A stretch of DNA of 64,000 nt from Vicugna pacos (Eukaryota; Chordata; Mammalia; Artiodactyla; Camelidae), in contig NC_133019.1 in NCBI RefSeq assembly GCF_048564905.1, forward strand, positions 13,372,501 through 13,436,500, read 5' to 3'. Positions 55,541 to 64,000 of the stretch are shown in pieces. Under the pieces are notes generated by a model. It was not told the DNA's origin. It was given only the letters and a program-made list of their open reading frames with translations, and did not search any database. The position numbers and the translations under genes are program-made. Every line of letters begins with the position of its first letter. Within the stretch, counting starts at the first letter, position 1.

Positions 55541-58089
55541 GGCTGTTCACTTTTGTGTCTCCCACTGTACCTACCTCACCGCAGGGTTGGCTTCCTAGCA
55601 GACACTCAACAAACGTTTGCTAAATTGGACCAAACCAGGCACTTTTTTCCTCCTCTGGCATCCTCACAGGGGCTCACCCAGCCTCTGGTTGACACTTTCA
55701 GGGCTGCGAGCTCACCACCTCCCGGGACACCCCATCCCACTGACGGACAGCTCCAACACTTCCAAGTGGCCTCCACGAGGTCCTTTTCATCATGGCGACT
55801 CTGCAAACTTGGGAAGTCTTTCCTTTTCTGAGCCAAACATCCCCACTCTTCCCCTATTATTCCTCATAAGAAACTCTTTCCAGAACTTTCTTTGCCTGAT
55901 CAGACTCCTCAGGACAAATTCCTGTTGGTCAGGGTCTTTCTTAGAATGAAGTGCCCCGAATGGACTCTTCAGGCTTCAAGTTTTTGTGACCCATGTGCCG
56001 CAGGCAGAGTTTGCAGGATGCCCCAAACTGACTTCACAGGGCTGAGAACTGGTAGGGGACTGTATTATTTTGCTGAGTATTTAAAAAATGAATGATCCTT
56101 TGTAGGGAACTATTTGGAAATTGCTTCAATATAGAAATGCTTTGCTATTAAACGTGAGTGAATATGAAATTTGTTAATATCCAGAATTTGGTTTGCTGAT
56201 GTAAAGTCTTAAGTACAAAGTGTTACCATAGCACCAAGCACAGATCTCCCCAGTCAGTCCCACAGTCCCTCTGTGACTATGAATCAGTTACACTTGATGG
56301 GCAGCTGCCATACCTCTAACTTGGAATTGAACTGCAGCCTCTGCAAAGGCAAGTGGAGAGCATGACTGCCAGAGCCGCCTGGGGCTGGGAGGATACCTTA
56401 CAAGGGGTCGTCTAGTCTCATCCCTTCATTTTACAGATAAGCCGCCTTAAATCTGTTCTGGAGCAAGTGGGGCGCCAATGAATAAATACAATAAAGTAAA
56501 CTGTACCTAGGAGGAAGCTAAGACTCAAAGCGGATAGGTGGCCAAGCCAAGAACATGTGTCAGGCTGGAGATAGAGCCAAGACCCATCCTTGCTGTCCAC
56601 AGGGCTCTCCCTGCACCCAGCTTCTTGGGAGAGAAAGCCGGCAGCCTGCAGGGGCAGCCCCTCAGGAACGGAGAAGCTTCTCACCTCTCTGAGAATAGCA
56701 AGCGCAGACTAAAGGCCATTTGTTAACAGCCACCAATCTAGAAGCCACTGAACTAATCAAAGTTTGCGATTAGAGAGCATCCATCAGCCAGACGCCCACC
56801 CAGAACCAGCTTCCCGTCCTGCCTCCTCCCCGTGGGCGCACAGGAAGTCAGATCAATATTACAGTTCATTTCTCCCCTCTTCTTAAAGGTTGAATCTGTG
56901 GAACTGTAAGGGACAGTGATCGATTGGAACACAGTATGGGCTTCGTGTGCTTGTACACATCCCTTACCTTCTCCATAGACACTAGAATCTTACCTTCCCC
57001 TGCGGTAAGACTTAAGGAAACTGCACAAGTTGTGTCTCAATGCAGTGACCAAACAGAACATGTCATGCCCCTCTCTGATGACTTCTTCAAGCTCCAACAT
57101 CTCTAGTCTGCAGAAGACAATTTATCTTATTTCATCCAGAGAACATCAAACCCTTTAATGACAGCCAACGTTGATTGCTCAGGGCAAACTGTGAAAGCTG
57201 CAGGCTATTTGCAGTGAAGAGTTGAGTCAGAGGAAGAGCTCAGGTCAGCTCTCTCCAAGTTGCCCAGTGTGGCTCAAGGGTGGCTGGAGACAAGCATGAT
57301 CTCTGGAGATGAATTTAGATCGCTTTGGAATTCTAAGGATCTGAAACTTTACAGCCTCACTGAGAATGGAAAGAGATGAGAAAGACATTATGCGGGTCTT
57401 GGAAAACAACACGTGTAAATTACATAGCAGCTCACAATGGAAGTCACTGAGAAGAGAGATGTCAGCGAGAGAATGGGCCAGTTCTAGAAGGATTGGGCTA
57501 CATGTCAAGCCTGAAGAATTCAACCTCTGAGAAACTCCGTGACTCTAGCCCTGCACCAGCCTCTTACCTCCTCATTGCCCCACCAGCATCTTTTCCAAAT
57601 AGGACACCTCTTGAGTTAGCGGCTTTGCTCGGGTGCCCAGTTTCTGATGTCTTTCAGAAATAACGTTTATCTGGCTTTGAAGGTCTTATTCTGGGGACAT
57701 TTCTTATTTTCCTTCTTTCTTCTTTCAGAAAGAAAGAAAGAAAGAAAAAACAGCAGCTCTGACTAGTCTGAGGGTGACACGAATGCCTGATTTTTATGCA
57801 ATGTTGCAAGTGCCTTTCAACAACACAATGGCAGGTTCTTTGACAATGTCATGCGTCTATTCAAAACAACCGGCATGCCAGTCAGAGGCCTGGGCGTCTG
57901 CACAGTGCTTGTTCTCCGCAGTGATAAGGCATGTTAGATTTTCCCATTCTATTTGAGAAATAATTCTGGTCTTTTTTAAGTCTCCTGCTTTTTTGATTAT
58001 TTTTTTTTCTTGCCTCTTTGCTGAACAATAGGACCTGTCCCTGTTTGATTCCGTCCGTGATGCCTGTGCGGTAGCAACTGGAGAAAGAG
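55541..58089. other. Long unique block, no gene seen
   Basis: 2.5 kb without a confident repeat. A trace of MIR ('catcccttcattttacagat') lies near 56420 and a (GAAA)n run at 57728-57747. No exon support. Confidence 0.4.
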
Positions 58090-58118
58090 AGAAAAGGAGA
58101 GTGGGGACAGGGCTGGGG
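58090..58118 (+). repeat. Local direct repeat, copy 1
   Basis: AAAAGGAGAGTGGGGACAGG plus following bases recur at 58410-58438 with only two or three differences in about 27 bp. Confidence 0.6.
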
Positions 58119-58409
58119 CTTGAGGGGGGAGAATGTGATGGCTTAACAGGCCCTGCCAGGTGCTGGCCAAGAGAGAGACAGCATTAAGGAGGGGCTGGGA
58201 GATTAGCAGCGATAATTTCGTCGGGTCGATTTGTACAGCTTCTTTTGTGGGAAGCCAGGGTATGTAGGAGGATGGGTTAATTATCAGGCGGCCTGCTCCC
58301 TTGTCTGGTCTACCACAGCTAATCCTCTCTCCCCCTTTAGTAGGTGTGTGGAGCCAAGAATGAGAACGCCTGCTTCCTGACGCCCCTGGAAACATGATGG
58401 ATAAAGGGA

Positions 58410-58438
58410 GAAAAAAGGAGAGCGGGGACAGGGTTGGG
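58410..58438 (+). repeat. Local direct repeat, copy 2
   Basis: AAAAGGAGAGCGGGGACAGG matches copy 1 at 58090. Between the copies lies repeat-free DNA with GATTAGCAGCGATAATTTCG near 58201 and GGGTTAATTATCAGG near 58274. Confidence 0.6.
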
Positions 58439-58574
58439 AGGGTGTGAAGTCAGCCAACTTTGCCAATGGAGAGAAAAAGACCCCAGTTACCTTCTGTTCC
58501 CAGCAGGGTCCCCAACTGGGACTTGCTGATTCCAGTTCTCATGTCTTCAGATAGACCTGCCCTACCATCTGGTG

Positions 58575-59085
58575 TTACCAGTTAGCTTTTGCTGTGTAAT
58601 AAAATAAACCACCCCAAAACTCAGTGGCTTAAAACAACCATCATTTCTTTAGATCATGATTCTTTCTGGCAATTCTGATCCGGGCTGGGCTAGACTGATC
58701 GCGACTGGGCTCACTGACGCGCAGATGGGTTGGCTGGGGTCTGGGCTGGCCCGGTGGCTCCAATCACACCCCTGGTGGTTGGTTAGGAGGGTAACAGGCC
58801 ATGTGCCTCATAATCTAGTGGCCAGCTTGGGTAGCCGGGTTCCCAAAGTCTCAAGAGGGCAGCGACAGAAGCGCGTATTTGGTCCTGTTAGGTCATGCGG
58901 GCTAACGTCTCATTGGCCAAAGGAAGTCATGTGGCCTATTCAGGTGGAGGAATGGAGAAAGAGACTCTCGGGTCCCACCTCTGCCAGCAAGGCCGGAGGG
59001 GAGGAATCATGGCCATTTTTCTTCTCATCTCCTCCACCCTGAACAGCCTTTTCCCTCTGGCCCCTCCTCCCCGACATGTACACTA
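58575..59085 (-). mobile_element. Solo LTR-like fossil (probably old MaLR/MLT1 type)
   Basis: 'ttagcttttgctgtgtaata' followed by 'ccaccccaaaactcagtggc' and 'ttaaaacaaccatcatttct', then 'tctcattggccaaaggaagt' further on, match a common old mammalian LTR read in reverse. The subfamily is unsure. Decayed. Confidence 0.5.
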
Positions 59086-59689
59086 GTATCTGATTTCCAC
59101 ACCAGGTTCAAAGCTTCAGCAGAGCTTCCTTCTCAAACACAACAGGCCATTACGCTCCTGGGATTCATTCTCCACGTTTCTGCAAACTCTTGCCTGTTGC
59201 CCTTTTGTTATTTCCCTTTGTCTCCGGGCAGAACTTCGGAGCTAGTCTCACCTCCCCATTTTGTGAGTGAGGACATTGTGGTCCTGAAAAGCAAACTAAT
59301 TTGTGCACCATTAATTACCCTTCAGATCAGTGGGATACCGGAGACCACAGACTCTCAACTCTAAGTTGGGGCATCTAGCCCCCTCATCAGGTGCCCCATG
59401 AAAGTAAGGCAGGCCTCTCTCACCACCCAGAACGAAGTGGAAAACACCTCAAAGTGGTGTGTGAGTGTTTTGTGCTCTCTCCATTACCAGAAAAGGATTC
59501 AAAGTGATTTTCACAGCAAAACACAAAACAAAAAGGAAGAGGGATGGTCGGAAAGATGCAGGAGCTGAAGATGTTCTCAGGCTTCTGAAATGAGTCGATG
59601 ACACCTTTTGGGCAGATTTACTCTGGGTTTTCTGGCAGCTGAGGCAAAAGAGGGATATTCACTGGGTTACACAGTGTTTTTTTTTTTTT
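59086..59689. other. Unique sequence, no gene seen
   Basis: CAAACTAATTTG and CCATTAATTACCC at 59294-59323 form a small homeodomain-type cluster. No gene. Confidence 0.4.
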
Positions 59690-59935
59690 TCTTCCCCTAA
59701 CAAAAGAAAGCATACAAACTCAACTGTTGAATTTATTTTCACTGGCACAAAACATGAGTAGACATTTATTGGACATCTCTCTCTTTCTATAGAACGCTGA
59801 GCAGCATTTGGACAGCATCCTCCGTCATGGTTCCAGAAGCACATTAATTTGCTGTGCCCCTCCCCCCCCCCCGTGGTGCCCGGCGTGGTGTGCTGCCCAC
59901 AGTGGGCGTTCAATCAATGCTGCGGGCTGATTGGC
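59690..59935 (+). repeat. Worn L2 LINE 3' end with a C-run
   Basis: 'ggtgccc' then 'cagtgggcgttcaatcaatg' fits the L2 tail; the upstream part is uncertain. A run of about 12 C lies at 59861-59872. Confidence 0.4.
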
Positions 59936-60579
59936 CAGTGGCATCTGCAGTTTTGACTCCACACCAGGAGCTGAGTTTCTAGCCCTGGGTGAGTGGATGG
60001 GGCTGTTTGGAAGGCTAAATTAATTGATTTAGTATTGACTGGGCTGCCAACTTCTGTCCAATATCTCTAGAATCCACAGATCTCTCAGTTGACAAAGCCC
60101 TTCAAATCCCATCTGGGTTTCGTGTAGGCAGCACAAATCTGTAAATCGCTGTGCAGACCAGACAGCGTTCTAGCCCCGACCCTACCATCTACTCATGAGT
60201 GGACTGAGAAGATTCGTTCCCGTCTCTGAAGCTCTGCCTGACCCCCTCCCCGATCCAGGTCCTCAGAGGATCAAGTGATGTGATAAACGCAAAACGTTAA
60301 ATGTACAGATGTAAGGAATTAGTAATCCTCTGAGACTTGACTGAACTCTTCATCTTTCGTCTCAGGCCTGAAATATCTGATTCTACCCAAACCTTGCAAC
60401 TTGTGGTAAGAAGCGTTAGAGGAAAAACGGAAATGAGGCGCGTCCCCAGCGATCAAACGACTGCTGTGGGAGCTGGCGTCACTTTAGGGGTTAGGTGCTC
60501 GGGCAGCGGGATGTGGGGGGTGGAAGGTCCTTCCCCGGCCTAAGCTTGCGCTCCTGCGACATTAAAGCTCCTGCAACAT
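59936..60579. other. Unique sequence, no gene seen
   Basis: AAATTAATTGATTTAG lies at about 60017-60032. No gene. Confidence 0.4.
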
Positions 60580-60765
60580 TACCGTGGTCTGAAGCTGTGC
60601 TCTGCAACTGCCATGGGCATATGAATTCCCTGGGGTCTTGTTAAGATGCAGATTACGATCCAGTAGGTCTGGGGCGGAGTCTGGAAATTTACACCTCTAA
60701 CAAGCTCCCAGGCCATGCCAATGCTGTTGGTGTAGGGATCACACTCTGAGTACAACTAGAGAGAA
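60580..60765 (+). mobile_element. MER5A hAT MITE, nearly whole
   Basis: 'tggggtcttgttaagatgca', 'agtaggtctggggcggagtc', 'taacaagctcccaggccatg' and 'gggatcacactctgagtaca' run through MER5A from end to end, about 185 bp as expected. Confidence 0.85.
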
Positions 60766-61104
60766 AAGGACCCACACCACACTGATGGGTGAGTGTGCTT
60801 ACACGGTGTCAGGGTGCGCAGCTCAGAAGGTGTAGTTTGAGCAAGGAAGGCAGCTCTTCTAAGTCACAGATGCCCCTGAACCTCAGAGCAGGTGGGTTCA
60901 GGGGAGGGCTGAGCGTGTGGAGGGGGTGTATGCTATCCTTAACCTTGGATTTCAGGGTATGATGAGGTTGGAATGATGGGTTGAACTTTACGTTCTGCCT
61001 CTGGCTGGCCCACTTCAGGGTCTGAAGGGGGAGAGCTATTAATCAATCTGGATTCCCTCCATGTTAAACCAACAAATAAAATCACACAGGGACTTCCTGT
61101 TTTC
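60766..61104. other. Unique sequence, no gene seen
   Basis: Nothing recognised. Confidence 0.4.
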
Positions 61105-61285
61105 CAACCCCCTTCACGTATATTACCCCACTTAGCACAACCTGCAGCCTAGAGATTTTGGCCAACTCCTTCTTACAGGTGGGAAAAGCAGAGGCATAGA
61201 GAGGTCAGGCAGGGACCCTAAGGTGATTCAGGCAGTAAAGGGCAAGCCAAGTTCAAACTCGGGTCGTGGACTCCAAAGTCTGCAT
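61105..61285 (-). repeat. MIR SINE fragment
   Basis: 'cttacaggtgggaaaagcag' followed by 'aggcatagagaggtcaggca' and 'gccaagttcaaactcgggtc' is the reversed MIR. Confidence 0.75.
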
Positions 61286-61896
61286 ATTTCTAGGACATCG
61301 GGTGAGCCCAAAAGTCAGTGAGCCTGACAGGGGCCCAGCAAGGAACCGATGGCCTGGGATGCAGCAGATTCCAGTCACCAGGGGAAAAGTCTCTCTCCCC
61401 GCTGGGAAGAGAAAGGATGCCAGATTGTCCTGTCTTTTGCTCCCACTCCAACACAGGCTCCCCAGTGCGTCCCAAGCGCAGCCTCACCCCTGCACGTCCC
61501 AGGGAAAAAGGGGGGGGGAGAGCAGGGATACTAATCAATGACTTAGGAAATTGACAGGCTGGAGATTTTCGCTTCAAAACAAGTTAAAGTATGTCATTTG
61601 CCTTTTATTATTTTTTTAAGAGTGCAGTTAGAGATAGGGGGACTTCAGCCTGAATAATCTCAAACTTTTGTGCCACTCAGATGGATCCTGAAACTTCCTA
61701 AATTCTTCACGTGTCCACATTTTAACTTGAAAAATTATCAGGTTTGTCTAAAGAAACATTTGCAAACAGAAAACACAAAACTCATTTGCAGAGAGAAAGT
61801 CTCCAATGGAGTGAACTCAGACTGTCCTAAAAAAGTTAAACCAGGCATAAAAGAAAATGTCAGATGTGTGTGGGAGAACCAGCTGTCTCTCCTATT

Positions 61897-61901
<5 letters not shown>
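61286..61901. other. Unique sequence, no gene seen
   Basis: G-run at 61510-61519, T-run at about 61610-61618. No gene. Confidence 0.4.
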
Positions 61902-61937
<36 letters not shown>

Positions 61938-61960
61938 CATATATATTATATATATATATA
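61902..61960. repeat. (AT)n microsatellite
   Basis: Almost pure alternating AT with two CATACAT interruptions. It is self-complementary and prone to cruciform extrusion and to length change. Confidence 0.95.
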
Positions 61961-62564
61961 AGCTAGATCAGATTATAGGCAGATCTATGAATGTCTGAAG
62001 CTGGGCATCAGAAGGGCCAGGGGAGAGTGAGCCCTGCTCGCCTGGGTAAGGCTGAGCTCCCTTCTGGAGGATACTTTTTTTTTTATTACTTCTAAATAAA
62101 GCACTCAAGAGTGGTACATTTATAACCAGTGAAGAATTACTCAAATAAGAGATGCCGTCAGGTATTTATTTTAAAAGCTTTTCTCCTGAAAGGGAAGGGG
62201 AAAAAAATCTCTCCACTTTCCTCCATGTCCCTTCAAAAGGTTTGTGAGTGAATCCTTTCCTGGATTTATTTTCCTCCTTAAGGGACGAGCCTGTCTCCTG
62301 GCCCAAGGATTATTTCTGCTGCTCTTTCTCTCTCTCCCCTGCTCCCAGCCGAATCTTCTGTCCCTCTTAAGGAAAAAGGGAAGCTGAGTCTCAGGATCAT
62401 AACATGGGCTGGGGATGAAACTGTGGGAGTCTATGTTTATGAGGGACAGAAGAGGTTCTTTCTCAGTTAATTCTAGAAGTAGCACCCAGCCAGAAAGAAG
62501 GAAGGGAAGACGAGAGGGAGGGCAGAAAAGCAAAGGAAGGAAGCAGATGAGAAGAATGGTTGGT
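61961..62564. other. Unique sequence, no gene seen
   Basis: A/G-rich at 62500-62550. No gene. Confidence 0.4.
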
Positions 62565-63002
62565 GGGAGAATGAAATAAAACCATTCGCAGCAACATGGA
62601 TGGACCTACAGATGATCACATAAAGTGAAGTAAGTAGGACAGAGAAAGATAAATATCACATGACATCACTTATATGTGGAATCTAACAAAAAATGATACA
62701 AATGAACTTATTTACAAAACAGAAATGGACTCACAGACATAGAAAACAAACTTATGGTTACCAAAGGGGAAAGGGCTGGGGAGGGATAAATTAGGAGTTT
62801 GAGATTGACAGATACACACTACTGTATATAAAATTGATAAACAACAGGGACCTACCGTATAGCACAGGGAACTGTATTCAATGTCTTGTAGTAACCTATA
62901 ATGGAAAAGAATCTGAAAAAGAATAGCCCTACATGTATAAATGAATCACTTTGCTGAACACCTGAAACATTATAAATCACCTATATTTCAACAACAACAA
63001 AA
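62565..63002 (+). mobile_element. 5'-truncated L1 3' end (cetartiodactyl-like type)
   Basis: 'gcaacatggatggacctaca', 'tcacttatatgtggaatcta', 'cttatggttaccaaagggga' and 'ctgtattcaatgtcttgtag' match the same 3' UTR as the element at 23207. It starts within the last codons of ORF2 and ends in 'caacaacaacaaaaaag'. A simple 5'-truncated insertion. Confidence 0.85.
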
Positions 63003-63674
63003 AAGAAAGGGGAGGGGTGTCCTAGTCTGTGGAGCACCGTGGCGTTAAGGGCCAGGCTCCAGACTTCCCACTCATGCTATCAAGTTAGAAACCTTTCCTC
63101 TTTGGTCCTGTTTCTAACTATGGCTAAGCTGTGGACTCAAAGCCAAGAGCGTAGGTGCCATTCAGTGTTGGTTTAGCCCTTCCCTTTGCAGAAAGGCCTG
63201 GATGGATGGGGATGAGGCTGGGTCTGCCCAGGGGCTCCAAAATGAAAAGTAAACAGGGATGGACTTGCGCTCATGACCATGCTGGAGAGAGATTCACTGG
63301 GACTAGGAGGGAGAGTAACACTGCGTTACATGGCAACGCTGGTTTGACGGACTTCTTTATCTTCTTAGAAGGTGTCACCCGGGGTGCGTCAGACACCCCA
63401 CTAGCTGATGCCTGATGGACGTGGTAAGAATGGTAACATGGCCGCTGCTTTCCTGTCCCGGATCCCCAGCGGTTAAAACCCCGCCTGTTCTCCATCATGG
63501 ACCCCATCCAGCCAGGACTGATCTCTTTCTGTAAATGCTTTACGTGCCTTTCAGAAATGGCACCTGAACCCCTTCTGGGCTGAGTTAGTTAACTGAACGC
63601 TCACCCAAGACTAAGACTATACCTGGTTCACTTTCGTATTTCCCACAGGGCTTGGGGCAGGATAGGTGTTCAAC
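63003..63674. other. Unique sequence, no gene seen
   Basis: Nothing recognised. Confidence 0.4.
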
Positions 63675-63950
63675 AGAAAGACCCAGGGAATTGCTAAGAG
63701 CAGCCAACACGTCACGTGCCGTGGGAGGGCGGGTGGCGCTCCAAGCCCTTTGACAGTGTTACCACTCATCCTCACAACAGCTCCATGAGGAGATGCTGTG
63801 TTGCCCTCATTTTAGAGATGAGGCTGCTAAGCTGCAGTGGTGGAATTTGCCCAAGGTCGTGAAGTTTGTAGGTAGCAGAGCAGAGATTTGAACCCGATGT
63901 CTGGGGCTGAAGCCTGCTTGTCTGACCATTATGCTAAGTCCTTGACACCA
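63675..63950 (-). repeat. MIR SINE, near full length
   Basis: 'ctcatcctcacaacagctcc', 'attttagagatgaggctgct', 'gcccaaggtcgtgaagtttg' and 'agagatttgaacccgatgtc' cover the reversed MIR. Confidence 0.85.
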
Positions 63951-64000
63951 TCATCAACTACATAGGGTCCAGTTAGGACAATCAAGTCAACGTTTTACCA

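Noticed and set aside
58741-58760. Horse-type ERE SINE start (GGCTGGCCCGGTGGCTC)
   Set aside because: Only about 17 bp match and the surroundings belong to an older LTR-like repeat.
62565-63002. Active L1
   Set aside because: Only the last 440 bp are present; no ORF1, ORF2 or promoter.
1-64000. tRNA, snRNA, 5S or 7SK genes or their pseudogenes
   Set aside because: Scanned by eye for the A/B boxes and the U6/7SK starts; none found, though a worn pseudogene could escape notice.

Overview
The window looks like a gene-free stretch of a placental mammal nuclear genome. I find no protein-coding exon I can defend, no tRNA, rRNA or small RNA gene, and no prokaryotic feature. The sequence is CpG-poor overall and full of old mammalian interspersed repeats: MIR, L2, L1M-type LINEs, hAT-Charlie and MER5-type DNA transposons, ERVL-MaLR LTRs and one ERVL internal fossil. 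The two youngest-looking L1 3' ends (22955-23695 and 62565-63002) have a 3' UTR of the kind I associate with cetartiodactyls. I see no ruminant BovB/Bov-tA, pig PRE1, whale CHR, carnivore SINEC or horse ERE SINE. A cetartiodactyl with few recent SINEs, such as a camelid, is my best guess, but it is only an inference.

Layout. 1-960 is the end of an old L1. 1-5 kb is mostly unique sequence with an isolated CpG-dense patch (2320-2770) and an AT-rich, homeodomain-motif-rich block (4440-4665). 5.3-10.2 kb carries an LTR, MIR and L2 pieces and a 261-bp interstitial telomeric (TTAGGG)n tract at 9129-9389. 10.2-12.9 kb is a hAT-Charlie transposon split by a 1.27-kb insertion. 17.8-18.9 kb is an L2 split by a MaLR LTR. 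19.6-20.0 kb is the best candidate for a conserved regulatory element. 22.9-25.6 kb holds a 5'-inverted L1 next to a decayed ERVL pol region. 26-36 kb alternates unique blocks with MIR, L2 and L1M pieces. 36.0-37.2 kb is an L2 split by an L1M. 42-46 kb has L2, L1, an LTR and a small palindromic DNA transposon with a second copy at 50.9 kb. 46-52 kb is mostly unique and partly GC-rich. 52.3-55.5 kb is MIR, L2, L1M and LTR. 55.5-64 kb is unique sequence with an LTR, MIR, MER5A, an (AT)n tract and a second young L1 end.

There are no genes here to work together. The most sensible reading is an intergenic or deep intronic regulatory landscape: repeat-free blocks rich in TAATTA, GATA and octamer-type motifs lie between old repeats. 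No new gene system was found. The points most worth a second look are the interstitial telomere tract, the orphan CpG cluster and the homeodomain-rich unique blocks. Family names were assigned from memory of consensus sequences without a database search, and boundaries are good to tens of bases.
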